NCBI RefSeq assembly: GCF_000234665.1
Contig: NC_018336.1
Span: 31,001-95,000 of the forward strand
Direction: 5' to 3'
DNA from: Leishmania mexicana MHOM/GT/2001/U1103
Lineage: Eukaryota; Euglenozoa; Kinetoplastea; Trypanosomatida; Trypanosomatidae
Length of the DNA: 64,000 bases
This document shows, one piece after another, positions 9,835-19,897 of the stretch (the first letter of the stretch is position 1; each line of letters begins with the position of its first letter). A program made the position numbers and the translations under genes. Under the pieces are notes generated by a model. It was given only the letters and a program-made list of their open reading frames with translations, had not been told where the DNA came from and searched no databases.

Positions 9835-11577
9835 TCACACCCAAGCGGCCGTACCGACTCCCGTAGAGTGAAAAAGCGCACTGTGGGTTTCCCCGCAAGA
9901 CTCAGTGCCGTGGAAAGGTCCCTGCGTCATCTCACGCCCCCCCCCCTCGGTCGCCTCGGCGTCGTATGGATAAACGGAAAAAACCTGAATGGCCAAGTAG
10001 GGAGCCGTTGCAGTGTCCCACAGCTGCGGCGTGAAGCTGAAAGACACCGGACCAATAGGTCTTTTCCCTCTCCGCAATCACTCGTAGATACGCCGCGGTA
10101 AACCTGTGGCGGTTTCGGCATAAAAGGATAGCGGCCGGGGTGCGGCTCTTCCACTGTAACCAGTCCATTTCGAAATGGGGCGCACAGGGTGTTAAGGTTG
10201 AAACGGAGATCCGCGTTAGGGTGGTAGTGTGCGCACAGCTGCTCCAATGTATAATGCCATGCACTGTCACCCCCCATGTGGTAAACCACACGAGGTGTTG
10301 CCGCCTCTCTCTCGTGTTGCGCCGGTGCCTCTACATCCGCAGGAGCACTGACATGTACATCTGTGTCTCCATTCCTCGTGGGCGATCCTTCAGGAGGGCA
10401 TTGTAGGTGTCGCTTCTCCACACGAGGCCACACGAAGCACTATTGTGCAGGTTTTTGTTCACAGCCCGCAAGAGGCAGAGGCAGCAGCAGTGCAGTCAGA
10501 CGACTAGCCGGCGAACATGTTACGCTCAAATCCTATGCAGCCAAGGGCGTCTGCAGTGAGCTCATAATGCTCCACCAATGGTGGCGCCAAGCATGGCTAG
10601 CCGCGGCTAGGGGAAGATAAAGGACCGGCGCACTGCCCTCCTTGAACAGACCCCACGTCAGACTGTCACCGACGACGGCTCCACGCCGAAGGCGACGCTC
10701 CTGTAGGTCTCGCGCATGCCTGCTTTACCGCATGACTGCACCAGTGCCTTCACAAAAGGTACCTAGACGCAGGCGCGAGTGATATCCCGCTGCACTGGAA
10801 AGGCATCAACTTCAGGAGTCGCGTTGTTGACTGACAACACGGCAAACAAGTCTGTTGCGTAGTTGTCGCGGCTCCCCAAGAAGAACGGACGGCTGTGTGG
10901 CACACTCCGCGTGTCGCTGTCGGACTTGAAAGACGGTAGAGCACACAACGCCGCCGAGAGGCGCACCGGCAATCGGCAATCCTCCAGTAAGAAGGCAGTG
11001 TAGTGCTGCAACATCGCATATAAAGTTGCGAGCCCAAAATCGGAGCCAGGCACAGTCGCGTCCTCGCCCGCAACGGACTGCGGCATTAACTCCAGGTGAA
11101 CTACGTAGAACAACAACAGAGAGACGATGCGCCCAGTGGCAAAGAGCGTCCCAGATACCTCGCGCGTCGACAGACCATTGTGCGCAATGCTGTCGCCCAG
11201 GGTCTGCTCTTTGCTCCGTAGAGAAAACGAAGTCGTGCCGAGTCACTGTGCATGATGTCAAGCAGGCTGGGAAGCCACAACCGCATGAAAGCCCGATCCT
11301 GCCGTTGGTAGGCCTCCTTCTGCAATGACCGCTGTGGAAACACGTCAGTGCCGCGCTCAGTCGCCTTCTTTCGAGTGTCGGCGGTGTGAACAGTGCTGGC
11401 GAGGTCGCGCGGTAAAGAGGGAAAGCGACACAGTGGAAAGTACGACCCCCCTGGAAATCGTCGGAGCCATGTCGTTGCCCTGTCATACCAACGTGTAGCC
11501 TCGCCGGCAGTGAGGCAGAGCCTGTGTTGCAGAGGTGCTAACGGGTAGGGGGACAAGAAATCGCTTGGCTGCAGCAC
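9835..11577 (-). pseudogene. Frameshifted relic of an unidentified protein gene
   Basis: Several protein-like segments on the minus strand follow one another in different frames, none opening with an ATG that covers it. From the 5' side: about 11577-11215 (LRRFPGGSYFPLCRFPSLP region), then a shift near 11215 into the frame that runs to a stop at 10763 (AHNGLSTREVSGTLFATG, then LFYVVHLELMPQSV). Next comes a stop-riddled stretch at 10450-10760. A third segment covers about 10433-10080 (YHMGGDSAWHYTLEQLCAHY), with another shift near 10070 into the frame ending at 9835 (PVSFSFTPQLWDTATAPYLA). The simplest reading is one former gene of roughly 550-600 codons inactivated by at least two frameshifts and stops; two neighbouring relics are possible. 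No family recognised. Assembly error at one shift is possible but would not explain the stops. Confidence 0.55.
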
Positions 11578-11747
11578 GCCGGCGTCAGCAATGCGCCGAC
11601 CCAGTCACCTCAGCACGACCTCCCTCTCGAGCTGCGCCCACTCCCCCCCCCGCTCCGAAGGTCGCTCCGACGCAACGCCGCCCAGGGCCTGGCCACCGAC
11701 ATCCGCAGTGATACGCCGCAGCCGACCTGCCTAGGCGGCAGGCGCTT
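11578..11747. other. Short GC-rich spacer left of repeat copy A
   Basis: Sequence between the gene relic and repeat copy A; not shared with copies B-D. No feature recognised. Confidence 0.4.
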
Positions 11748-12033
11748 GACCTTGTCACCATCAGCGGTGAGTACAGCATTTCGCAGGCACAGGAGGGGTG
11801 GGGGCTGCGTGGCTCCTCTCCCCTACCCCCGACAGAGCGGGTAGGGGTGTAGTGAGCACTGAGATATCATGCACTGGGGTGTCTTCCCTCCACCCCCTAC
11901 CTGCACCATGAGGTGATGTGTGGTGGTCAGATAGCCCAAAAAGAGAGTGCTGCTCCAGTTTGACTAGAAGGCCGAGAAGTCGTGCTCGCTCACCACGAAT
12001 CCAGCCTCGATCGGCGTAGTCGCAGCGCACCCC
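11748..12033. repeat. SIDER2-like repeat copy A, overlapping the end of the 11964 gene
   Basis: About 286 bp almost identical to the right part of copy B (13938-14224). The first 130 bp are the common SIDER-like core; the remainder (through CCTGCACCATGAGGTGATG) continues into the last 23 codons, stop included, of the gene at 11964. The sequence left of 11748 differs from the other copies, so this copy is truncated or chimeric. It forms the start of that gene's 3' untranslated region. Confidence 0.65.
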
Positions 12034-13628
12034 ACGAAGTGGCCTCCTTGCGTGGTGCGCCCAGTCCTCGTCATGCGAAGCGACGTGGCATCCTTATCAG
12101 TGCTCGTCGATGAAGAGGCTAATGCCGATCGTGGCAGCCACAGGTGGCGTAGGTGTGCGGTGTTCGGTGTCGGGTATAGGAGTGAGGTGCTCGCCTGCGG
12201 CCCAGGCACAGCGACAAGCTGGGCGAGTGCAGGCTCAAGTCCCAAAGCCGCGACAAGGCTGATGAGTCGGATCAAAAGCCACTCAGCCGCAATGACACTG
12301 CAGATGATGTCGGTCAAGTCAACCTGCATCATCGGCGCCACCAAGAGCTTCTCGGTTCCTGCCGCCGCGTCTCGTGCGCAAACTCGATTCGAGGTCGGCA
12401 ACGATGTCTTCATTGGTGAAGCCCCGTTCATGTCGCGCATCCACTCGGCCACGTACTCCTCGACAACACGTAGCACGTCTGATGTCACGGCCGCGCTTTC
12501 CTCGGCGAGGCTTACCACGACAACAAAAGTGGAAGAGAGCTGTCGCTGACGTTCCATGCGCTCGCTTTGCCGTGCCATGTACCAATGCAGCAACGGTGAA
12601 GTGCATCGAAGTGCCAACTCTTTCATGCAGCCCCACAAAGAGGCGCTCACAGCACTCGCACTCTGCGACACAAGCACTGGTGTAGTAACGTGATTGGGAT
12701 AGACGGCGGCATCGGTGCGGTTGTAGCGCAGCACTGAGCCAAGAGCTGCGAAAATGTGCAATGGGCTTTGCCAAAGTTGGCAACGCTTGCCGTCTCGCAG
12801 GCCTACTCCAAGTCCCAGGAGCGACGTTGCGGGCGGCTGGACTGGGGTAGACGATGACGGCGCTTCAGCGCTCAGCCTCCATCGACGAAAACTCGCTGCG
12901 CTTGGTGCACCATACTGGCGCACGAGAGTGCCGCAATCACTCACGCGACCACCAGCGAGAGCCGCTGCCGGCCCCACGTCAATAACTCCCTCAACGTCGT
13001 GCATGAGCACCATCGCATGCTTGCCATCCACTGAGGCACCCACGCAGTGACGCGTTACAAACCGCTTCCCGTGCCATCGACGCAACTCCACTTCCTGTAC
13101 ATCCCATGCATCGAGAGCTTGCCCATCCACCTCAGTTATGCTACGAAACACGACGCAGCACAACGGTTTCAAGTCAACGGGTGCATCCATCTCTTTACGC
13201 TCCTTCAGCTCTACCCACGCAAACAGAGCAGCCCTTCGCACCTCTGCGGCGAGCCCAGTAATCGCGCCGGCTTCTTCATCTTCTACAAAGGTCACAGTGG
13301 GGAACTCAACCTCCACTTCATCTGCCACATCCAGCCACGCCCGCAGGCCTGCCATGGCACACGAGCGTAAGTTATCCGCCATGTTCACGAGCGCCACGCG
13401 TGGCCGCACAGGCGTTGACACAGGCGCTGCATTCTCGTCCTCTCTGCTCCACAGAGCTTGCGACATGCTCGCCTGCTGGTTGTACATGAGGTTATAGCCA
13501 ATGTAGCCGCCCATGCAGGCGATGCCGACCGCAACGGCAACCTTCTGTCGAAGAGAAGGCTCATCCGAAACAGGGCCATCGCCAACATCCCCGCCGACGT
13601 GCAGGCCATCTAAGGTGGGTTCCTTCAT
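11964..13628 (-). CDS. Conserved hypothetical protein with one N-terminal membrane span
   Basis: Predicted 554 residues. A short soluble N-terminus precedes one likely membrane span at about residues 30-48 (VAVAVGIACMGGYIGYNLMY), so the bulk should sit on one side of a membrane. The remainder is mixed alpha/beta without a recognised motif; a second hydrophobic stretch near 425-445 (IICSVIAAEWLLIRLISLVAA) may be a buried helix or another span. The arrangement recalls organelle outer-membrane proteins, but no family is claimed. The longest frame starts at TTG (13679); the first ATG is 13628. Oddity: the last 22 codons plus stop are part of a repeat also found upstream at 14155-14224, with only one difference seen. 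Confidence 0.7.
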   Translation of the reverse strand: MKEPTLDGLHVGGDVGDGPVSDEPSLRQKVAVAVGIACMGGYIGYNLMYNQQASMSQALWSREDENAAPVSTPVRPRVALVNMADNLRSCAMAGLRAWLDVADEVEVEFPTVTFVEDEEAGAITGLAAEVRRAALFAWVELKERKEMDAPVDLKPLCCVVFRSITEVDGQALDAWDVQEVELRRWHGKRFVTRHCVGASVDGKHAMVLMHDVEGVIDVGPAAALAGGRVSDCGTLVRQYGAPSAASFRRWRLSAEAPSSSTPVQPPATSLLGLGVGLRDGKRCQLWQSPLHIFAALGSVLRYNRTDAAVYPNHVTTPVLVSQSASAVSASLWGCMKELALRCTSPLLHWYMARQSERMERQRQLSSTFVVVVSLAEESAAVTSDVLRVVEEYVAEWMRDMNGASPMKTSLPTSNRVCARDAAAGTEKLLVAPMMQVDLTDIICSVIAAEWLLIRLISLVAALGLEPALAQLVAVPGPQASTSLLYPTPNTAHLRHLWLPRSALASSSTSTDKDATSLRMTRTGRTTQGGHFVGCAATTPIEAGFVVSEHDFSAF

Positions 13629-14863
13629 CACCGCAACGCCGCAGTGAGGCTGCGATTTGGCTCTATTGTGCGTAGGCAAAGACGACGCCGTTCTGTCGAG
13701 AAAGGGAGGAAGCTCGAAAGTGGGCGTGTACGCCCGAAGAGGCAGTCAAAGCACAACAAAAGGCGACAGTAAAGAGCGGAGAAAAGCGGCGACATTTTCT
13801 TCTTTTGTCAGCCCTAACACGTGTTCATTCTCTGCAACACAAAATGAGCAAAACTTCACTCGACCCCTGTCATGGCACAGACCCCATCGCGTGGCGCGAA
13901 GCAGTCCTAGACACGCACGCATACAAGCAACGCCCCGACCGAGTCACCACCAGCGGTGAGTACAGCATTTCGCAGGCACAGGAGGGGTGGGGGCTGCTTG
14001 GCTCCTCTCCCCACTACCCCCGACAGAGCGGGTAGGGGTGTAGTGAGCACTGAGATATCATGCACTGGGGTGTCTTCCCTCCACCCCCTACCTGCACCAT
14101 GAGGTGATGTGTGGTGGTCAGGTAGCCCAAAAAGAGAGTGCTGCTCCAGTTTGACTAGAAGGCCGAGAAGTCGTGCTCGCTCACCACGAATCCAGCCTCG
14201 ATCGGCATAGTCGCAGCGCACCCCTCCCTAAAAGGGTCAAGCGTCTTTTCTTTTTCCTTTGGTTCCTGGTATTGGTGCGGCTCCACGGGGTATGCTAATT
14301 GCCACCGGGCACCCGCGTGATTCTCAAGAGGGCGCGAGAGATGACATGAGAGGGAGACCCGGACGGAGTTTCTCTTGTTTCGTTCGTTCTTCTGCTGCGC
14401 TGCTCACCTTCTGCCCTCCCGCGCCAAACGGCGGAGGCGGAGCTGGAAAAGGGCAGCCAACAAAAAAGAAAGAGAAACCACGTCGAAAGGTAAAGAACAG
14501 CGCCCAATAGAATGATAAAAGAGCACGATGGCCCGCATACACGTTTCAACGACTGCCTTGCATCGCATCGCTGTGCACAGTACGCTTGAGCGGCGCACGC
14601 TAGTGAATGAGACAGACAAGAGTATAAGAGAACGGAAGAACAGACGTTCACACTCAGGGAGGGTGGCGCGCTGCAGGGCAGCAGTGCACATGTGAACGCA
14701 CACATGCACGGGGACGCCCATACGCGCAGACAGGCAGGGAAGGAGGGGCGGAGAACGAAGTGCACATTTCACCGGACAAGAAAAAAGCGCTCTCTTGCGT
14801 TCAACCACGCTAAGCAGACAGTACCGCGAGAAGGACGCAGCATGCAACCTTGCAGTCTCTCGC
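13629..14863. other. Intercistronic spacer
   Basis: Spacer between the carboxypeptidase gene and the 11964 gene. It holds repeat copy B and, from 14225 to 14863, AT/GC-mixed sequence without recognisable genes. Confidence 0.5.
13831..14224. repeat. SIDER2-like repeat copy B with a duplicated gene end
   Basis: The left part (13831 onward) matches copies C and D. The middle is the common core. The right part (about 14060-14224) matches copy A, including a copy of the last 70 nt of the neighbouring gene (14155-14224). Copies A and B flank that gene as direct repeats about 2.2 kb apart. B lies in the 3' flank of the carboxypeptidase gene. Confidence 0.65.
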
Positions 14864-17800
14864 CTACGTGAATAGATTCGTAGGAATCTCCTCATCAACA
14901 CTGCTCACGCTACTTCGGCCATCGTCAGAGTCGCCAGCGGCGCTGCCGGAGGAGTTGCAGCCCGACCAGTCTTGGTCGTCGCTACCAGAGCCGACGGGCG
15001 AGGACGCGCTATGTTCGCTAACCTCAGATACGTTCCCGGCATACTGAGCCTCTGCACGCCTCCTCCGCGTGCGTCTCGCGCTCGTCGTAGCGAGCAGCTC
15101 ATCATCCTCCATCTCAGCATCATCGCTGTCCTCCTCCGTAGAGATATCGCTGCCGCTCACAATGCTCTCTTCGTCTTGGCCGTCGTCATCCCTGCCTGCT
15201 GTTCCCCCCTCGCGGCAGTCTGCCATGAACAGGTAGTCCAGTGCCTCCGCTTGGCCCTCCATGGGGACGAGAGATAGCCCGCTACCGGCTTCGTTCGGTG
15301 CCGCCGACGCGCCGGCACGAACCGGAGACCCCACTCGTCGGTCTCCTCGTGTTGCTGCCGCGTATTGTCCCGCCCGCGGAAAAGCCCCACCGGACTCCCT
15401 GGAGGAGGGTGAAAAAGGGTTCTTCGGTGGATCACGGCCACATCCAGCGGCAGCGGTCATACTCCACGACAGTTGCAGCGCCGCTGACTTGAGCACATCA
15501 CTTGGGCCGCTCTTTCGATCGCTGTAGCCGCTGTCCGCCCCCAGCGCCGTAAGCACCGCCCATTGTCGAAAAAGAATTGACAACGCCCGCAGAAAGACGT
15601 CCCCCATGGCACGAAATACGGTGGGACTGTAGTGCACCTCCGCCTTGCCCACGGCCGACACCGGTGCAGCAGCATCATCTTCGTGGGTGCCAGTGCTCAC
15701 TCGCAGCAGCTCAGGAACGCAGACCAGGCCACCCACCATTGTTGCCTCGAAGCCGTAGCTCATGCGCACACCAAACTCGTCATAGAGGACAACACGCGCA
15801 GACCCCTTCTTGTCCTTGGTTACAGCAAAGGAACTCTGCGAGAGGGAGAAGGACGGGAACAGCTGTGATAGCAAGGCAGCAACGACCTTCTCCGGGCCAG
15901 CAGGAGCCGTGCTGGACGCTTTCCGAGTGCGACAGCGTCGACCGCCATCACCTACTCTTCTACCTTTCTGGCGGGAGTGCGTGGCGACGCCTCGTATCGT
16001 GTTCATGGTGCACCCATATACAAGAAAGTTCTTGGCTCGCGAATGACCGTGAAAGTCGGCAAACATCACAACCTGACGCCTCTCCTCGCTCGTCCAGTAT
16101 CGCAGCAACTGCTTCATCGCGTAGAGAGTGGGGTTGAAATCTGCCTTAGGATTCGTGTAGTCTCGATTTAGGTCTGCGCCGGCGAATGAGCAGCGATGAT
16201 TGCCCATGATCACACCGTCAGCATTCAGCATGGGTATCACCTTGAAGACAAAGTTGTCACACAGGTGGGATGCGTAGTCTGCGGCCCCCGCTGGCGGGCA
16301 GAGAAGGGTATCCAGAAGACCCTGCATGACCCAGCTGGCGTTCGTTTCGCCAGGGTGCACACGCGCCACAAGCAGCGCGATGGGGCGACGCCGTATTTCG
16401 TCCGCGGTGTACGGCTCCCCGGTATCTCGGTTACGCAGCGCTGTCACCGTCAGCAGCGGCACCTGCAACCCACCCGGTGTCCAGCACAAGCACTGCGGCA
16501 GCAGCGAGCGTGTTGGGCACGCGTGAGCCTCCCTCGCCAGCCACGCGAGATGCTCTCGCATCTCGGTGTATGTGAACGGGAAGCAGTTGGCAAGGTAAAC
16601 CGTTCCGGCCATCGTTGTTGGCATGGTTACAGAGAAAGTGACGGTGTAGTAGCACTTCTGCTTCAGCGCCCCCGATTCTGCAGATGTGGCGGCGGTAACC
16701 GACGGCGGCGTCGTGGGCGGCGGTGGCGGTGCGGGGGGTGCCGGAACGCGCTTCTTCGCAATCACCGGTGGCGGTGCACGCCCGCCGAAGTGCGAAACCG
16801 GCGAACACGTGTTTACCGACAGTGATGGAGGTCGCGGAGACACGGAGAGTGGGGATGCCGCCGAAGTGCTGGCGGTCTCCCCGGTTTTCGCGAAGTAGTG
16901 CGCGCGCGCAGGACGAACGAACGCGTTGCCAAAGTAAAAGATGCTCTCCCCGGTTCGAGTCCACTTGGGCCGCGGCGCGCTGGGGTCGGAAGGGTTTCCG
17001 CCGTCCGGCACGTGCAACATAAGTGGCTTTTGGCCCTCGTTAAAGGTAGAGTCACCCTTTTCCATATTCAGGATATTGAAGCGGTACGTTTTGCCAGGGG
17101 TGAAGTGGCGCATGCCAAAATTGAACCACTGAGTGTAAGAGTTGGTGGCTGTGTCCCAGGAAAGGACTAAGTCGTACTCGCTGTCGGTCACTTCGACGGC
17201 GCGCTGCAGGTTGCCGCTCTCGTAGTCCGAAAAGAACTCGACTCCGTCAGCGCTCTGCTGAACGGCACCGGCTGCGTCGCCAGCTGCGCTGGGCGACGCG
17301 CTGCTCAGTCGCTCGAACACCACCTTGTGCACATGCGGAGTCGGACCACCATCGCACGCCGCTTCGTCCAAGAGTGTAAGCCGCGCGATGTGGTGGCGCA
17401 GCACCCGAACCCGGTCTTCCTCCGACACATTGATCAGCGGCACGCTGAGATGCGCGTCCTCTGCGGCTGCAGCAACAAAGGAGGAGGTGCCGTTCCAGCT
17501 CGTCGCCGTCGTTGGCGGTGCCGCATCCTTGAACGGCCACAGCAGCTGTGAGCGGTCGAACGCCACCAGCTCCGACACAGGATCAACGTCGCCGCTGCGC
17601 AGCTCTGGCGAGAACACATCTGGGCGGATGTCTACGAGCAGGAGATAATTATCCAAACCCCCGCATCCCGAACGCGCTGCTGTGAGCGAAGAAGAGATGA
17701 TCGAGTCCAACACAGTCTCCGTCGAGCGACCCGCACACTGAGCCAGCGACGCCTGCGTCGACGACAGGCACGCCTGAGAGGCGTCTGTCCTCGTATCGAC

Positions 17801-19897
17801 CGCGCTGTGACCGCTGTTCACGGGTTCCGACAGCTGAGACTTTCCACCTGGGGCCTTGGCAACGTCGAATTGGCGACGCAGGGATACCGGCAAGCGCTCG
17901 TCAACGTAGCATGCGGCGCGGCCTTTCCATGACGGCAGCACCGTGTACCCGTAAATAGAGCACAACTGGAGGTAGAAGTGGTGCCACTGCTGCGACGACT
18001 TCTCAGACAACGCCAAGACGCTCGCCACGACAACCGTCAGCCCGCCAAGGTCCTTTATGTCCGCCAGCACCGCCTCCCTGTCTGCCGCCAGCAATGCGTT
18101 CAGCAGGAGCAGAATAACGTGGACGCACTCTCGCCGGGGTGACATCTGCAACATGTGGTGTGACGGTGGCAACAGGTAGAAGACGATGCCGCGCGGCACG
18201 TGAAAGCGCAATGCAACCTCAGCCGCCATCTGACGAACCTTGTCGAAGTTTGTCAATCGCTGCATCAACGCTACACACCACAGCAACATGAACTCCACCC
18301 GCCGCATAAGCCGCATCACCCACGATGGCACCCAGTGTTCGGCATCGATGGATACCAGCGATCCGGCATCCGGGTGTCGTGTCTTCTCTGACGCATCGTA
18401 CCTTACGCTCATCAGCAGCAGCGGCGCGATTTGTGTCAAAAAAAAAGTGCTCATGGCAATGGCAGTCGCGCAGAGCTCCGTCCCGCGCGCGCCAAGATCG
18501 ACAGCCGACGCGGAGTTCCCAGTGAAGGCGAAAAGCGTGAAGCAGAGGTGGGAAAAGGCCGTGCAGGTCCATTGCGTGCGCGACTGAAAGCGGCGCAGCG
18601 CCGTCAGCGTTTCTTTACGGGTGTGCTTCAACGTGTACTCCTCCAGTGCCGCCGCCGTGGTGATCTGGCAAAGGTCGGACTGCAGTGACGCGTGGTACGT
18701 GGCAAACTCCGCCTCCAGCAGGCGGAACGTTACGGACGCGCAGGCAAACGTGCACTCGAGGCTCTGTGAAAGACGGAAAAGGGTCCACAACTTGACGTTG
18801 AAGGTGCTACCAAGGGTGAAGAGCAGCGCAGCCGCCTCGCACCCGCGGAGAGATGCAACAAAGGCGGCATCGACATCTGCGGGACGCAGCCGGCGCTTCC
18901 CTTCCTGAAGCACCGACGTGCATACACGGATAATGCCAAGCTTCTCGCACAACGCCACCGCCTTACGCTGCTTATCCCCCGACATGTGCCTCAAGACATT
19001 GTAAAGGAAGGTAAGCAGCACGGACCCTACCTGTGGCTCTCGCGTCGCCAAAGAGGATCTGCAGGCGCACACAATGAGGGCAAACGCGTGGGTATTCTTG
19101 TGCAGAAAAACCGTCCACGCCTTCTTCCGCTCCTTTTTGGTCAGAAAGGTGCCAAAGCCGGCAGGGGTAAAGCCAACTCCCCTTTGGGGGTTCCAGGAGT
19201 GACTCCGCGTGTGCTGCAGCTGGACGCCCGCAGCGTCGCGCTTCGGTATCACCGGGTTCACCGGATCCGCCGCGCTGCCACTCTGAAGAGACGAGAACAG
19301 CATGCCCTGCACCATCTCGATATCTTGGACGACTGCCGTGGCGTCCTCAGACAGCCAGGGGATCGACGGCGGCGCAAGACGGTTGTTTCGTCTGTCACGC
19401 GCACCACTGAAACTGCACGCCCCCAACGGCAACTGTGCATCCCTGTCCGAGTCCCGCATACTATTGCAAAGGTGCTTCACGTGCTGGAGTGCCTCGAGTA
19501 TGATGGTGTACGTTGGCTTGTGCACTGTCACTGCTTCGCGCGGCACGCAACTGGACGAGAACGACCGTCGCTCAAATCGAAGAGACGACGACGTGGGCTC
19601 TCCACCCATTGGCGCAGGAAGAGGCGGAACGGGACGCAGATACGGCAGGCGGGTGCGCAGCGCCAGCCTCTTTGTCGCCGATCTCTTCGATACCGATGTT
19701 GCCGGCGGCGAACATTTTTGTGCACCCTTGGCGCTTTTCGACGTAGACGACGAGCGACCACAGCTGACAGGCGGGCGCGGCTGTAGTGCGCATGAGCGCA
19801 ATGGCACAGAGGCGCCGTCGCCAGAGTCACGGTCGCGCACTGAAGTCGACAACGTGCGCTGGTTGGCCTGTCGGCTGCCGTGCGAGCGCAAGCTCAT
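14864..19897 (-). CDS. Cytosolic carboxypeptidase (M14B, AGBL/CCP type), likely tubulin deglutamylase
   Basis: Predicted 1677 residues from an ATG. A CCP-type beta-sandwich domain (LVLSWDTATNSYTQWFNFGM, then GKTYRFNILNMEK) precedes the metallopeptidase domain. Zinc ligands are visible: HPGE (H1181, E1184) and FHGHS (H1283). The substrate-binding block has NADGVIMGNHRCSFAGADLNR, one residue short of the family norm in places, and the general-base glutamate lies in YGFEATMVG (E1384). The long N-terminal half (about 250-760) is helical and could be an armadillo-like scaffold. A proline-rich insert (APPAPPPPP) sits between the beta-sandwich and catalytic regions, and the last 150 residues are acidic and serine-rich. 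CCPs remove glutamates from tubulin side chains or tails, so a role in the subpellicular array and flagellar axoneme is expected. It is larger than most CCPs. Confidence 0.88.
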   Translation of the reverse strand: MSLRSHGSRQANQRTLSTSVRDRDSGDGASVPLRSCALQPRPPVSCGRSSSTSKSAKGAQKCSPPATSVSKRSATKRLALRTRLPYLRPVPPLPAPMGGEPTSSSLRFERRSFSSSCVPREAVTVHKPTYTIILEALQHVKHLCNSMRDSDRDAQLPLGACSFSGARDRRNNRLAPPSIPWLSEDATAVVQDIEMVQGMLFSSLQSGSAADPVNPVIPKRDAAGVQLQHTRSHSWNPQRGVGFTPAGFGTFLTKKERKKAWTVFLHKNTHAFALIVCACRSSLATREPQVGSVLLTFLYNVLRHMSGDKQRKAVALCEKLGIIRVCTSVLQEGKRRLRPADVDAAFVASLRGCEAAALLFTLGSTFNVKLWTLFRLSQSLECTFACASVTFRLLEAEFATYHASLQSDLCQITTAAALEEYTLKHTRKETLTALRRFQSRTQWTCTAFSHLCFTLFAFTGNSASAVDLGARGTELCATAIAMSTFFLTQIAPLLLMSVRYDASEKTRHPDAGSLVSIDAEHWVPSWVMRLMRRVEFMLLWCVALMQRLTNFDKVRQMAAEVALRFHVPRGIVFYLLPPSHHMLQMSPRRECVHVILLLLNALLAADREAVLADIKDLGGLTVVVASVLALSEKSSQQWHHFYLQLCSIYGYTVLPSWKGRAACYVDERLPVSLRRQFDVAKAPGGKSQLSEPVNSGHSAVDTRTDASQACLSSTQASLAQCAGRSTETVLDSIISSSLTAARSGCGGLDNYLLLVDIRPDVFSPELRSGDVDPVSELVAFDRSQLLWPFKDAAPPTTATSWNGTSSFVAAAAEDAHLSVPLINVSEEDRVRVLRHHIARLTLLDEAACDGGPTPHVHKVVFERLSSASPSAAGDAAGAVQQSADGVEFFSDYESGNLQRAVEVTDSEYDLVLSWDTATNSYTQWFNFGMRHFTPGKTYRFNILNMEKGDSTFNEGQKPLMLHVPDGGNPSDPSAPRPKWTRTGESIFYFGNAFVRPARAHYFAKTGETASTSAASPLSVSPRPPSLSVNTCSPVSHFGGRAPPPVIAKKRVPAPPAPPPPPTTPPSVTAATSAESGALKQKCYYTVTFSVTMPTTMAGTVYLANCFPFTYTEMREHLAWLAREAHACPTRSLLPQCLCWTPGGLQVPLLTVTALRNRDTGEPYTADEIRRRPIALLVARVHPGETNASWVMQGLLDTLLCPPAGAADYASHLCDNFVFKVIPMLNADGVIMGNHRCSFAGADLNRDYTNPKADFNPTLYAMKQLLRYWTSEERRQVVMFADFHGHSRAKNFLVYGCTMNTIRGVATHSRQKGRRVGDGGRRCRTRKASSTAPAGPEKVVAALLSQLFPSFSLSQSSFAVTKDKKGSARVVLYDEFGVRMSYGFEATMVGGLVCVPELLRVSTGTHEDDAAAPVSAVGKAEVHYSPTVFRAMGDVFLRALSILFRQWAVLTALGADSGYSDRKSGPSDVLKSAALQLSWSMTAAAGCGRDPPKNPFSPSSRESGGAFPRAGQYAAATRGDRRVGSPVRAGASAAPNEAGSGLSLVPMEGQAEALDYLFMADCREGGTAGRDDDGQDEESIVSGSDISTEEDSDDAEMEDDELLATTSARRTRRRRAEAQYAGNVSEVSEHSASSPVGSGSDDQDWSGCNSSGSAAGDSDDGRSSVSSVDEEIPTNLFT

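Noticed and set aside
16953..16975. GGTTCGAGTCC resembling a tRNA T-loop / B box
   Set aside because: It lies within the carboxypeptidase coding sequence and no acceptor stem or A box is found around it.
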